A DNA stretch of 64,000 nucleotides, from positions 806,001 to 870,000 of the forward strand of contig JAHNUO010000009.1 in the NCBI GenBank assembly GCA_019787685.1, read 5' to 3'. Source of the stretch: Chiua virens. Taxonomy: Eukaryota; Basidiomycota; Agaricomycetes; Boletales; Boletaceae. Shown here one piece after another: positions 34,670 to 47,215 of this stretch (position 1 is its first letter; every line of letters starts with the position of its first letter). The notes beneath the pieces are model-generated. The model had not been told where the DNA came from. It was given only the letters and a program-made list of their open reading frames with translations, and made no database searches. Both the position numbers and the translations under genes were made by a program.

Positions 34670-36293
34670 TCAATCAGCTTCTGATTCATCTGCCACGATA
34701 ACAATACCCTTCCCTGTGATTGCACCTTTCAGGAACATGTCCAACGCTGCCTCTGCGTTCTCGAGGCCCCTCGTCACCTCCTCCCTATAGATCAACTCTT
34801 TGGATGCCACCAGCCCAGGGACTTGTTCTTGAAATGCCTCCAGATATTTGGGAAGCAGCGAAAAGACGATAAATCCGTGCATCGAGATTTCCTTCAAAAG
34901 TACATTCACGATATTCTGTAACACATTCGGGTCCAGGGGAGAGGTCCGTTGAGTCCACAATCGAATGGGCAATGTGAGAGCCACAAGCGAAAGAAACGAA
35001 CCCGGATCGGGTAGGTACTATCGTGAAAGTATCCAGAAAGCGCCCCACATTGCTGTCACACGTTGTTAATAGAACTTGAACGGTTGTAGTACCCATACGT
35101 ACGATAAATCAGGCATACCTCGCCGCTGCGTTGAGCGCAGCTTCAAGGGTTTCTCCGCCTACGTTGTCCCAATACCTATATCATTCATTTGATCACCAAG
35201 TCAGACATACAGAGGACCTGCAGTGTAGCATTCCCAATCCAGGGGACGTACACATCAATCGGACCTTCCTCAGCCAACACCTCTGCAGTCTTGGTCGTCT
35301 TGTAGTTGAACGCAACGTCGGCGCCCAGTTCCTTCAGGAATTGAACCTTGTCGTCCGTGCCAGCGGATGCAATGACTTTCATGCCGTCCCGTTTGGCGAG
35401 TTGGATGACAAGGCTAGAAAGATCGGTATCAGTGGCCGACCCAAGAAGCTGTGGTATGATGCGCACGATCCGACTGCACCAGCACCGCTGGTCACAAACG
35501 CGACTTCTCCCTATGCGGAACAGTAATAGGCGCCTATAAGCAACGAGCGGGGGAAATAGGTAACCGTGAAGGACAAACTCACCTTCTTTGCACGGGCATA
35601 CTCGTTCCAGCCAGTAAACGCAGTTTGGCCTTTATTAATTCGGAAAATCAAACCATCAGTCCGTGATCCGTCTTGTCAATGATCACAAGGCTCATGGGGT
35701 GAAGAAACCTTACCAGGCATCCCGGCTATCCCCACAAAAGCATTCCAAGGGAGGTTGTGCTTGTTGTCAATCTTGCCGTAGCTTTCCGTATTGCTCTGAA
35801 CTGAGTACTCGGCAAATGCTATGGAGCGACTTGCAAAATCAGCACAAAGCAAGTTGTGCGGGGAACGCCACACGCACGATAAACCCCAAACAAGTGATCC
35901 CCAATCTTGAAAGCAGGATTCTCGGTACGCACGACGACGCCAACACCGAAGCTTTGGATGCTATTCCAGTGCGGAGAGATGGGAGATTCAGGTGAAAGAC
36001 ATAATAACCCTACCATACGACAATACGCACGTGTCTCCGTCTTTGTAGGTATCCGCAGCCGCGACAAGACCTGACCTCATTTTGGCAAGGACGTAGAGCT
36101 CCAGGGAGAGTACGAGCGTCTTGAGCAAGATGCCCCCGTCCAAAGGGACGTTATCCACATCGATGGTCTGGTTGTCAACGAACGCTGTCGTTTGGCCCGG
36201 AAGATAAGTGCCGAGTATTGGAGCGCGAGTGGCATCATCGATTCCTTGAAGGACTTCCTTGAAGATGACACATGTATTCGTCACAGGAGCCAT
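34670..36293 (-). CDS. NADP-dependent enone/quinone oxidoreductase (MDR family, prostaglandin-reductase-like)
   Basis: Reduces activated double bonds with NADPH in the cytosol. From ATG 36293 (MAPVTNTCVIFKEV) it has QTIDVDNVPLDGGILLKTLV, SFGVGVVVRTENPAFKIGDH, PFAEYSVQ and NLPWNAFVGIAGMPG. The Rossmann part follows: LVIQLAKRDGMKVIASAG, LGADVAFNYKT and GPIDVY/WDNVGGETLEAALNAAA. It ends VTRGLENAEAALDMFLKGAI...GKGIVIVADESEAD, stop at 34670. At least seven short introns. The join after KM(R) is unclear: the simplest splice skips a stretch that relatives have (MRDP...GxP), so the gene may be slightly damaged or use an exon I mis-place. A broken relative lies 5 kb upstream. Confidence 0.78.
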
Positions 36294-37136
36294 TGTGAAA
36301 CGATAATGTCTTTGGTTGGTAGGAGTGCCACTCGTCTGCGATAAAGATCTTATATTTATGAATGACGTACGTCCGGGTAGCCTTGACGTAGAACACAGCT
36401 TTGTGTGATAATAATTCCGTCACCGTCTCCAGTGACCTCCTAGTATGCCCAGTCACCGAGTGCTGTACAGGCCCAGAGTTTTGAGGTTAAAACCTGCTAT
36501 AACCCACCTAAGGTTGATCGTTGAAGTCACTGTCTTACGACATGCCTTCTTTGCATATGTGGTACATGCACAAGCTGTTAAGTCGCCTCAGGGCAGTTAG
36601 ATTCACAGTGAATATGATGAGTCAACTAACTGGTATATAATGCTTTTAAATTGTACAGCAAGGATGCTCCAGTCAACCAGCAGTCACACAAACACATGAT
36701 CAGATCTCAGATACTAGCCAGCTCAGGCTGATTAGTGTATTCCCTAAAACTCGCAATGCGTGAAAATTGCCGTGACCATAGTTGAGGTCGTCAAACATGG
36801 TTTTGTGAAGGTCGATTTGTGGCATGAACTGTTGTCAGGATTCACAACACAAATGGGTTCGTATCAGAATGGAAGGTCTTATTCGTACGGAATGCATACA
36901 TGTCTCATCGAGGCAGCTCACTCGAATCATGAATCAAATCAGTTTGCATTGGTGTGGGCGCTCTAATGTTGGCAATGGCGTCTTCTACAAACGACAAGGA
37001 CACAACGCATGGGTAAGTATCGATATCAGCGTCACAGGATCTGCAACACATTACATAAACGTGGAAAGGATGAGATGTTGGCAATAGAAACGTCATAGCA
37101 AGATACGCACTATCGCCTCTCGACTCTGCAAGGAAA
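36294..37136. other. Intergenic, promoter side of the oxidoreductase
   Basis: No gene recognised; only short frames. Confidence 0.4.
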
Positions 37137-38797
37137 TTAGTGAAGATTGAGCACGACCAAATCCAAAGAATTCTGGTAACTCTTCCGATCATGACAAATC
37201 CTTCCTCTGATGCCATCAAATGCGCAGCAGCTCCTATACTGGAACATATCCTCCGGAGACAACTTGCAGGGTTCGCTGACTACGGCTGTACAATGTTCTC
37301 CACTCGCATCGATGGAGAATTTGTAAAGGCCCACGGATTGGGTATGCGCCCAAAGTTCCTCGGAGTCTGAAGTTGTTAATGTAACAAATCCCCTTCCGTG
37401 TCCATCGCCGAAAGCATCCAAGGCTACAGACTGTATACAACCTGAAAGAATGAATAGTTCTTGGACACTGACGAACATGGGCAGCACCGCTGTGGATAGC
37501 GAGCTGATTGGTGGGATTGTGATATCCATACAATGATAACGAATTTCCCCCCAATGCGTACTGGTGCTCAGAAGCCTTATATTGGCATTCCCACTTGCCT
37601 GGTCGACAGTGGCATTGCGAAGGCAACGAACAGGCACAGGACAATCCTCGACGAGAACTTCGTGCGTGAGTCGGAGTCGGTCCATGTCGCCATCAGACGA
37701 GTGCGCCAATGGGTCCGGAGTGACGAATGCTTGTACGAGGGTCGTATCCCAGTGCATCCGGCGAAAGACCACGATATGCCTTGCTGAGAGAACCATGAAC
37801 CCTGGCCACCATGGAAGAGACTCCGGCTAGACAACCTCATCCATGAGTATGGGCAGAAACGGAATAGAAGAGGGAGTACTCAGTACTACTCACAGAGGCG
37901 GAACTCGACACTGGAAATGTATATGTAGACCGGGTTCGCAGGTCTATCACCACAGGTTTGTAAAGATGGGCGAAAATCTGATCCGTGCCACCATTCAAGC
38001 ACAAAAAGGTGTCACTAGCAGATAAGGGAAAATTTGCATGCGCCGGTAGGTCCATCTCGAACGTCACTGGACCTAACGTCAGCCGTACGTCATCTTGTAG
38101 TGGAAACTCCAGTAGCTTGCTAGGGCAGACTAGTCAGAACCAAGGAAGAAACAAACAAAAAATATACTTGCATCGGTGTACGACGGGACACAGGGGTGTC
38201 TACGTGACGTAGAGCTATATAAACGCGCTCACCATCAGGAAGGACCAAGGAACAAGTATCGAGAGATGATATTGGTTCACAACCCTCCCACAAAAGTCGA
38301 CCTATGCCGGTGTCGACATCCTGAGTCAGAATTTGATTCCCTTCACACCAAATGAACAATCTCCCGAAGATAAAATCAAACGAGGTTGACACTGGAGAAG
38401 GGTTGGAGGGTATACGCGGCCCATGCAAAGACGAAACAATTCTAATGGGCTCTGAAGTCCAGGTCTGGGATATGCGCTCTGAGTGTATCAATGTTCGTTC
38501 GAGAAACTGCCTTGATTGCCATAGGAATGGTCCGGATGGGCGAGGCAAGCGTGAATTGGTATACAATATCCTCCATAGCCGTGCATCGCGGGTGACACCG
38601 TTGAATTGCTTAGACACCTAGCAAAAATGTCAGGAAGGATGTCTAAACAAGAGAAACCTGTGAGAAGCAGCTGAACGCACCAGACGTAACCGGATGATAT
38701 CTAGCGGCTTCAGAAATTGCAAAATATCGAAGACAATTTCATCTGGAAAGCGAGTTGTGGACGTATTCAGAATGGTATCAGCGGTGGTGGTTTGCAT
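37137..38797 (-). CDS. F-box protein, substrate unknown
   Basis: F-box proteins bind Skp1 and bring targets to SCF ubiquitin ligases. The start is ATG 38797. The F-box is RFPDEIVFDILQFLKPLDII then VSKQFNGVTRDARLWRILY, split by an intron whose acceptor is at about 38620. It continues with FIWCEGNQILTQDVDTG and SLVLPDGERVYIALRHVDTP, and after another intron PAHANFPLSASDTFLCLNGG. The end has TYTFPVSS, GHGRGFVTLTTSD and KFSIDASGEHCTAVVSEPC, stop at 37137. The C-terminal half looks like the WD- or beta-propeller-like repeats of mushroom F-box proteins, but I cannot name it. A duplicate of its middle and end sits inside a pseudogene at 12230-13318. Confidence 0.75.
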
Positions 38798-39291
38798 CTG
38801 GGCACTCCGATAGGCCGTGCAGGGCAACGCGTGTCTGTAGTTTGGCAGTGGCAGTGCGGAGTTGGCTCGCTCCTCACAACTATGCCCTCCTTAAGATTGA
38901 CACTAAGCGGGCGCATCTACTTCGTATGCATATCGGGACGTAAAGGAGATGTCTCATTTTCCACCGTATCGTGTATTCATCCTTGTCGGTGCTTTCGACC
39001 AAGTGACTACACAGTTGCCGAATTGTTTAGCATGGCTATCGAAGGTGCGCGTCATTTGGCTACTTGTCAAGTTTTTGGGCGCGCGCGTTTGGTGGCTAAC
39101 TGGCTTTCTAATTTCTATTTCCCTCACAGAAAATTATGATCCTGACTGCGGCTGAGCACTGACCTTGTGTCAGCCCCGACGTCCTAGCCTTTCAAGCTAT
39201 CACAACCTCGGACACGCTGCAGAGTCGCAACCTTCGCATCCCAAGAACGCAACGACTGTGCACGCTACACGGCCCATCACCACCCTACAGC
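38798..39291. other. Divergent promoter region
   Basis: Lies between the F-box gene (minus) and the small membrane protein gene (plus). No gene recognised. Confidence 0.4.
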
Positions 39292-39830
39292 ATGCTTCCT
39301 TCGCGACCCTTCTACTTCATCTCCCTTTCCATCACGATCGTCACCCGAACCGCCTTTGTTATTCACATGCTCTCAGTGGGCGATTTCGACTTTTTGAAGT
39401 GGAAGAATGGTCATGCATACATAGAGGCACAGAGAGTGAGTCCGTCAACGATGGTATCCTTTCCCAAGCGGAACTGACACGTCATTAGAATCGTGTCTTC
39501 AAGCAACTTACCCTTGCAATCATCACGTTCCGAGTCAGCAAACACATGCTCAAACGATCCGTCATCGCGTTTCTCATCTTCACCGTCGTCGTTATCAAAC
39601 TTCTTACTATCCAAGTCAAGCTCGTCAAGCTCGTCCGAGCCCTCAAGCCCTTTAATGGACCGCTTCGGCTCGCGGCGTGCATCATGTTGTCAGGAGCTTT
39701 CTTCTATTTCAAACTGTTTATCGAAGTTTCTTGGGCTGTCTACTACTTGGTCATGCTTTGCAGAAATCCGCCCGTGAAGGATTCCTACGTTTTGTTGGCT
39801 GGTCTATTGCGCCTACTTGAATGGAAATAG
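39292..39830 (+). CDS. Small multi-helix membrane protein, unknown
   Basis: Two exons join in phase 0 (GTGAGT donor at 39436, acceptor AG ending at 39488) to give about 161 residues. Hydrophobic stretches are FYFISLSITIVTRTAFVIHM near the start, VIAFLIFTVVVIKLLTIQV in the middle and LAACIMLSGAFFYFKLFI with VSWAVYYLVMLCRN near the end, so three or four membrane helices are likely. The region between is basic (KLVKLVRALK). Stop TAG 39828. No family recognised. Correct splice signals and conserved phase make a real gene likely; it could be a retained fragment of a larger membrane protein. Confidence 0.5.
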
Positions 39831-40968
39831 ACACCGAATATCTATGGTACAGTCGTTTTCAGAGTCATAGTTTCGCAGTATAAGTGTTTGGGTCACATCA
39901 GCGGAAATCGACGCTTCACGACCGACGCGAGATGGTGATCTATGGCGGTATTGAACCTAGGGTTGCGGACAAGGTTGACATTGACTACACAGGGATCGAT
40001 ACGTGAGGCACTGCAAGCACTCAACTCAGGATGCGATGCATTTACGGGAGCTAAAATTTGAATGCGTATCAAAAGGAACAAAATTTCCGGTACCCCATGT
40101 GGAGGCCCGGGCAGGATTCTCAGGTGGTGACTATCATGAGTTTGAGTGTTCGTTCGCCGAACTGGAGGAGGTAGACATTTCAGATGGGGGAGGTAGATCG
40201 TGGGTAGAGAATACCTGTGCTAAAGAGGTTTGGACCTATCATCATTTATGAACTCTGTCAACGAATTTACCGGTGATAGATACGAACTCTTTGACGCACA
40301 AACGTTGTTGCCACCTCCTCTCAGTCTCCATACGTGATGTTCCATTGACCTCTACAGACTAAATCAAAATCATTTACTGCACGTCCATCCCAACCCGGAC
40401 CGCATATTTCGGCAAGTTTTTTAAGTAAGATCAAGGCTCCGACGAGAACGTATCAACAACCTATCTGGGCTTTACTTGTCGTTTTCCTTCAACGATTGGC
40501 ATATATAGAAGTGATAATCAGTGACACGTCACGTTACAGGAACTTTGGAGTGGGAGAGTGCTAGGCACACAGCCGACTGATTAGCGAACAATGGTGAGTG
40601 TTCCATTTTAAATTAGTCCGGGCCGCAATGTTGAAGGCCTGCACCTTTTTTCCATAGTAGTGTTGGCCTCTCAAGAGGTTCACTCCGTGCGCAACTACAG
40701 ATACGGATTAATAATGACCAGACTTAGGCACAAATACCTCAATTCCATGAAACACAGATTGTATCAGCTGTTTCGGCAGTCTTGTGTGGAGCAACATTCC
40801 ACCTCCGCGAATATCTCGGGCTTTCCTATTTGGGGTTGTTCGACCACATTAGCCATGCGCATCCAGAAACCAGGGTGAGTATGATGTCATTCTTACCCTC
40901 AAGTGGGTGTGCTATAATTTTCTGTCACCCTCATTTAAACCCGGTTGGTTCTTTCTGCTTCACCAACA
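39831..40968. other. Mostly empty; possible small exon at 40776-40877
   Basis: No firm gene. A 102-bp open stretch (VSAVSAVLCGATFHLREYLG then LGLFDHISHAHPETR) ends at a GTGAGT donor at 40878 and may be an exon of a small gene whose start I cannot find. An ATG followed directly by GTGAGT at 40590 could be its first exon. Low confidence. Confidence 0.25.
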
Positions 40969-42013
40969 ATGTTTCCCACCTCCAGGTATGTCGGCGGAGC
41001 CGCCCGCCCAAGAGACTTGCGCGTTGTCGCCAAAGCCACGACAGGCCACTTTGAAAAATACAAACATGACCAGTCCCGCTCCCTAGACAAGTATGCACCT
41101 CATTTATTCACTTTCTTTGACATCTCTGACAATTTACAAACAATAGCGCCACCCTGCCTGTCTCTGAGTCCGTCGACAGCTTGGAGGGTCATCATTTGGG
41201 AAATGTTCCACTGCGAACCGTACCTGTTTCACAGGTCGATACCTCTTTTGCTCCTCAGTCTTCCTTTACGTCCCAACAAGCACGCACTTTCCACACGTCT
41301 ACGTCCGCTCCCTATGAATCAACCTCGTACAATGCGACAGACGGCGTCCCAGATTTCTTCATCAGATATAAACAACACCGAGCCACTTCATTGACGAGCG
41401 CAGTGAGTGTCGCGTTTCCCTTCACTAGGACCATTTACGAGCCTTTTTCTTCATTCAGGACGCACTGGGTCGCACAGTCGATGAACTCGGGTTGATGCCC
41501 TCTCTGACCAAGTCGACTCTTTCGGGCGACGTCGTCGCCACAACACGCCGCCTCAAGGCCAAGATCCCTGTCGAGCATCAAGCAGGCCAGGGCCACGTCA
41601 TCCACCCCTCCGGGTTCGTCGTCCCTGGCCCAGGGCACACCAGCACCTCCGACGTCGCCCGCGCCAAAGAGCGTGAACGCAACGACCGCCAAGACCGCCT
41701 GGTCCAAACTGCTGCCGTCGCTCGCCGCGTCCTCGAGTCCGATTTTGAGCAGGTCGACGCGACGACGCTGCCTGCCGCACACAAGGTACCATTCGAGGTG
41801 CGCGAACCAGACGGGACGGTCAAACATCCCAGCGGATTCGTACCCCCGACGCCCGCACACAAATTTAGGTACGCAGTCGGCACGAGTGCACTGTGGGACC
41901 GCAAGGTTTCGGGTGCACGGCAAAAGGCGAGGCAGCCTTCTCCGGCCCGTGGTGTTTTGAGGGCTGTGCATACTACAGCCTCGGCAACCAAGGATTCTGG
42001 AGACGCCCTGTAG
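40969..42013 (+). CDS. Conserved-looking protein with two HPSGFV repeats, probably mitochondrial
   Basis: Three exons (40969-41090, 41147-41402, 41459-42013) join in frame to about 310 residues. The N-terminus is rich in Arg/Ala (MFPTSRYVGGAARPRDLRVV), and exon 2 contains ARTFHTSTSAPY, a typical fungal mitochondrial presequence style. Exon 3 has two copies of a motif: GHVIHPSGFVVPGPGHTS and GTVKHPSGFVPPTPAHKF, each preceded by an acidic/basic helical stretch (RAKERERNDRQDR; ARRVLESDFEQVD). No enzyme motif seen and no family recognised. The long minus-strand frames opposite it are GC-driven shadows. Confidence 0.65.
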
Positions 42014-42389
42014 GAAGTGCCAAGGAAGACTGGTTGGTTTGTGTACGAGTTGCATGAGTAGGAGACAACACCAGGGTCTGGGTATCGTATGTATTTGAAG
42101 TGGAGGTGGATGATTTGGAAGCAGTCCATAAGATTCAAGAGCTTGGTCCGAGGCGGTCCCCATCTTGATGTCGCTCAAGTGAAGTTCAAGTACCATTTAC
42201 GTGTATTTTACTCATTGTCATTCCCACATGCTATACCATCGCACAAAGTTGGTTCCAATGAGGCCTGAAGCCTGCGCATCAAATTACCTCCTTGTGAATG
42301 TTTCCGAAGGGTCGAAACATACGCTGCCTTACGTACAAGCCTGGGCGACAATGACTGGCTGCAAGAGCCATGAATGACACTAACTTGTT

Positions 42390-43120
42390 TTCTTGCTAAA
42401 TGTCACTAATTCCACGACCCAAGCAGTACGGGCTATGAGCCACCTCCGAGGACATACCACCCGAGTCTCGCCTCCCGAACCACCCAAACCGAAAACCACA
42501 CCATGTACACCGGCCTGGGCAATAGTGACACAACGTAACGGGCAACTTGACCTGTCCGATCCCACGATCAGTTTTAGCTCGCGAAACGCGCCCAAACGTC
42601 TCGCGTCGAACGACCTGGATCACCAGTGTGCGCAACATGTCCAGGATGTGTTTTGCCGCGAGGGCAAGATGGGGGACGGGCACTGGGTGGAGTGAGGGGT
42701 ATCGTGAATGACGCAGGTCGAACCGTGACGAGTACGACGTGGGAAGCCACACTCTACTCGTGGGATGCAACGATCGTCGACCGTCGCAGTCCAATCGATG
42801 ATATTCACGAGCACGTTTGACACGATAGACGGCACGGCAGCCCTCAAAATTTTCTTCGGTTACGACGAAATCGGGGGAAGTGGATAATACCAACGTGAAA
42901 ACGTGGTGTTCATTCAGCGCTCGATGAATTAGAGAATGGGTATCATGATGCCGTACGTGGTATTAAAGCCAGCGATCTCGACCACGTCGCCGAGGCGATA
43001 TCACCCTCCCGTGGTGACCACGAGTTCGTATTTTTTCCCAACTCGACTTGTCAGTGTCACTGGGACGTGGGATGCTCATCAGCGAATGATCGCCCGTCTC
43101 ACCAGGAAAGCCTACCAACT
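42390..43120 (-). pseudogene. Truncated GH3-like duplicate
   Basis: This matches the last third of the GH3-like gene (44640-45370) including intron sequence: GKKYELVVTTGG, YRLGDVVEIAGFNTTYG, and further on the ILDMLRTLVI-type C-terminal region. The codons for GLWRYR are shortened by a deletion near 43010 that shifts frame and brings a TGA. Homology stops abruptly near 43125. It cannot encode a working enzyme. Confidence 0.75.
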
Positions 43121-44623
43121 GCTATGTAATAGTTATGGTGGAAAATGCAAAGGGAATACAGAGTGCGACCGACTCAGGTACCGAGGATCTCATCGTTGCG
43201 GCTCGCGACGACTGTCCTTGCGAAACAGTACGACGAGATGTGCTTCTTCTGCCCTTCAAACCATCGTGGAATCGAATGAAACCCGCGACACTCGTGTGAA
43301 GACACACGTGGGGGCATCCGTAGGATTAGTATTGCTGAGGATCTCACGAAGTTCCTGTAACATCTCATCTCGCAGGCTCCTGCAAGACAACCATTGTCTT
43401 GATCGTACCTGGCGCCTTTCGTGTGATTCCGGTCCGTAGTTCGACTCCCCGCAAAAACCATCTCTGAGTTCTTGAAGCTCACACTAGTAATCCGTCGTCT
43501 TGAAATCGATATCTAACAACGTGTATTTCACCACGAGTCGCTACTACATGAAACTATCACACCGAAGGTTTTGTGCTCGGCGTAGTTGTGAATAAATAGG
43601 TGCACTCCACCATTGACAACTACTGGGTCAAGAGCTTAAGGACTTCGACATGCGCCTTGACTGCCTTCAGGGGTCGGCGTTTTGAACGGATGCCAAAGAT
43701 CTTACATGCAGCGTAAGCGCCGTTTGATATCCATTCCCGCTTCCATCTTTCACGACTCTTGCAGACAAACACGAGAGAAACTGGGCTTCGAATAATTATC
43801 TTTCTGCATGTGCACTCGCCGAGGCCACCAACAATTGAAGTGTATGATGGAGCGCTTTGAAATGGCTTTCCGAGTCTTGACAACCACGGACGAGAGAAAG
43901 AGGTCAATGAGTATTAGGAAAGTGCTGTGTTGCGGTTTCTTTGTGCAAGTCAAGTCGCACACAAGAAGGGTGACAAAAATTACCATTTGATGGTCAAGTA
44001 CATCGCACGAGTTGTGTTTGGTTCTGAACGGCACTGATTGATGGGGTGATGCGGCTAGGTCGTTGGTCTCCACCCGTCTTACGGACCGGCAAGACAGCCG
44101 GAATGAGTCCTCTTCCACGAATTTGTTCTGACCACAAGACCGTTTAACGTTTCTCCGGACAGTGACGAAAGTCAATCCAGAGTGGTGATCGGTCGGGTTT
44201 TTCATGTTGACTCTAACACTGACGGGATTTCCAGGTTACTGGGATGTGCCGCTGTCTTGACCTTTCAAGTGTCCCAGATGGCGAGACGAAACAGGTGCTA
44301 CAGTGTGATAAACAAGAAGGCGATCAGGTGGGTGCGTCGAGGGGGACACGGTGAGCGACTGGCCAAGAAGCAAAATAAGAGAGTATGATAAAATGTACTG
44401 CATTTCTTGGTTCAGCTCAGCAGTTCTGGCCACGTAGTGGAGTCAGCTTCCGCTAAAGACCCTCATACCCTTGAAGGGCCCGTCTGACTGTGGCTCCCAA
44501 GGCAGCGACAAGAATGAAGATGAGACGAAGGGTACTGTGACGAACGCAGGGAACAAAGTACTGACACCGGCCGTACCATGCTGCGCAAGTCGTGATGGGT
44601 CACTGGCAGACTCCCAATTCGAG
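43121..44623. other. Spacer between GH3-like duplicate and GH3-like gene
   Basis: Several open stretches up to 150 codons on the minus strand (43620-44205) have no recognisable domain. Some may be gene remnants. Confidence 0.35.
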
Positions 44624-46717
44624 TCATACCTCCCACACCACCCGATCCGAAAACCATGCCACATACGCCGGCTTGGGTAACACGACGGGCACCTTGACCT
44701 GCCCAACTCCACGGCCGCCCTCGTCTAGCTTCATCTGGCGAAACGCCCCAAATGTCCCGGTTCGGACGACCCGGATGGTCGGCTTGCCCAGGACCTCATG
44801 GTCAAGGGCCCAGGTCACGTTCTTGTTACTGTCGGAGAGCGCGTCGAGAATGTCCTGCGGTGCGCGTGCGAGATCCGGGATGGGCGCTGGACCCGGGCAT
44901 GAGCGAGACGACGCACACGAGGTGGGGGGGACATACCTTGCTCGTCGGCGAACTCGACAAAGAAGCCAATCGTTGCAGGGATGTGCCGATCGTCGATGGT
45001 CGTTGTCCAATCGACGATGTTCACGAGCACACCTGGTGCGATGGACGACACGGCAGCCCTCAGCTCCTTTTCGGTCACCATGAAATCGGTGGTTCGGATG
45101 GCCACGCTGTACCATGCGATCAGCAGTGTGGCGAGAACGAGGAATGGGATGCTCACTCTCGGCGCTCGACGAATTGCAGGATGGGCATGCCGTCTGTGGC
45201 ATCAAAGCCAGCGATCTCGACCACATCGCCGAGGCGATATCGCCATAGGCCATCTCCCGTGGTGACCACGACCTCGTATTGTTTCCCCGACTCGACTTGC
45301 CACTACGACGTGAGATGCTCGTTAGCGAGTGGTCGCTCCGTCCCACCAGGAAAGCCTACCAATTGTGCAAGCGAGCTAATGCGACTGCTCTTGTTGACAT
45401 CCAAAAATTCGATCACGTTTTTGTCAGTGGACTTGAATTGATTGGGTTCGAGGGGATTGTATGGCGACCCGATCCAAGCTTCCGTGCTCCCATACCCACG
45501 TGCACGTATTCTGATATTGGAACCAAGAAACGATCGCGCCTGCACACGAAAGAATGAGTGAAGGACATCAACTTGAACGCGCATCCCGACAAACGAACCA
45601 GTGGGACAGACAACGCAAAAATCCCACTGGCGATACATGTAATGGAGCGCAGGTTTGGCCAAGCAAGGCTACACCAACCCGGTCGTGAGGACGGACGACC
45701 GAGGCGGCGTAACTCCGCTGCACGTTCTGGGTCTGGTAACATACTCGACTATCACTGGTTCAGATACCCGTAGTTCATGGCGACATCCGGAACTGACCTC
45801 CAAGTAATGCCGTACTTCATCTACCCCGTCCAAATCAGGGATAGTACCATTCGCGATACAGTCCACGATCATGTCGAACTCGGAGTCGAGATGACGCATC
45901 ATGGATACGAACGTATTGATGAACGCCACAGAGATGGTCCTAAGGGACTTGCTGCCGATCGCAAACAGTGCATGTATCAGAAGAAAAGACCACCATTTCT
46001 TGATGAATCCTGCAGCATACGGCGCGGCATGGTTGAGTACTGGAAACGTGACGGTCAGCACAGCACACCAGGGAGCCGGGCGAATGACATCATACTGAAT
46101 GTGCCCATCCTTTCCTCGTCCTGTTCAGGATCCAGGTTCAAGATTATCCTCCGATTGACGACCGAGGCAGAGGTGAGGTACATCGTCGCCACGGAACGAT
46201 CGTTCTCGTTTTCGACATCTACTGGCTCACACCCGAAATAATACACGTACGCCGTCGTACGCCTCCAGAGAGGGTCAGCCGTTTCCCATGACCCAGGCGC
46301 CGAGGATCTCATTGTCGACAAGCGATTGTACTTTGGAAACGTTTTTGCGAGACCGCCAGACGTAGCGCTGGACTCGACAAGAAAATCGGGCAGTCCGGGG
46401 GCAAATAGATGGACGATAGCCGTTTCCTTGCACGGTTTCTCGGAGAACCTTGCTACCAGTGGTGCATATGCTTCATATGTCGTGAAATGAACTGTGCTAC
46501 GGAATGATTCTGAAAGGGCGTCATCGTCCATCCCATCGACAAAACCTGCCGTGGCATGACGAAAATCAGCGAGTTCGGGTGCGATGTGAGCGAATTGAGT
46601 GTTGTAGTTGGCCCGGACGATCCTGGATTGAAGCGCGTTGGTTCGCGACCGTAGCTGCTCGGAGAGTGGTGGTGGGATAGAGGAGAGGAGTTCCTTAGAC
46701 TGGGGACACATGTGCAT
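44624..46717 (-). CDS. GH3-like acyl-adenylate-forming enzyme
   Basis: The GH3 family (plant JAR1 and relatives) adenylates acyl acids and joins them to amino acids; the fungal members' substrates are unknown. The first usable ATG is 46717 (MHMCPQSKELL). Motifs in order: FRSTVHFTTYEAYAPLVARF, LPDFLVESSATSGGLAKTFP (the ATP-binding Ser/Thr-Gly loop) and GTF/ILNHAAPYAAGFIKKWW. SLRTISVAFINTFVSMMRHL, DPERAAELRRLGR, RARGYGSTEAWIGSPYNP, QYEVVVTTGDGLWRYRLGDV and VLVNIVDWTTTIDDRHIPAT follow, ending near KPAYVAWFSDRVVWEV, stop at 44624. About eight short introns join in frame. A truncated copy lies directly downstream. Confidence 0.85.
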
Positions 46718-47215
46718 GGATGGAATTGGGACGTGAGCAGTCTTGATGAAAGCAGCTATTTGGGAGGATTTTAGACTGGCCAGTGATAAAGATTGGTGCA
46801 TAACATTGGTAGCAAATAAGCAACCCACTCGCATCGGTCACTGCGAAGCTGGGAGACAAGTTGATGAGAATCAACACATTATCGTCTCAATGAGATTCAT
46901 TGAAGGCCTGATCGTGAAGGTGTGGTGAAAGTCGAAAGGTTGTAGCCAGCTACCACGAATTACCGTACGAAATCAACGTTGCCACGCTTGGGCGCAATCC
47001 ATTGTTCAAGGGTAAGACAAACAATCAAAAAGGATAGACGAAAAACAGGTCAACTAAACGAGCGTTCACGCGTACGGACTAGACTACCAGATCAGCCTTC
47101 GAGACTGGAGCTGCAACGAAAATGAGCGTAGGCAAGGTGGGGTATATGTAAACATATGGTTTTTGCCAGTATAGGATAAAAGTACGCTCCACTCGGCGTA
47201 CACATCAGGCAGCGC
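46718..47215. other. Intergenic
   Basis: 5' side of the GH3-like gene and 3' side of the septin gene; no gene recognised. Confidence 0.4.

Noticed and set aside
41435..42196. 253-codon open frame on the minus strand
   Set aside because: Exactly opposite the spliced HPSGFV gene in GC-rich sequence; no domain, and its composition is that of a shadow.
43425..43455. tRNA-like GTTCGACTCCCCGC string
   Set aside because: The flanking bases do not form a T-arm or acceptor stem, and no D-arm or anticodon arm could be placed.
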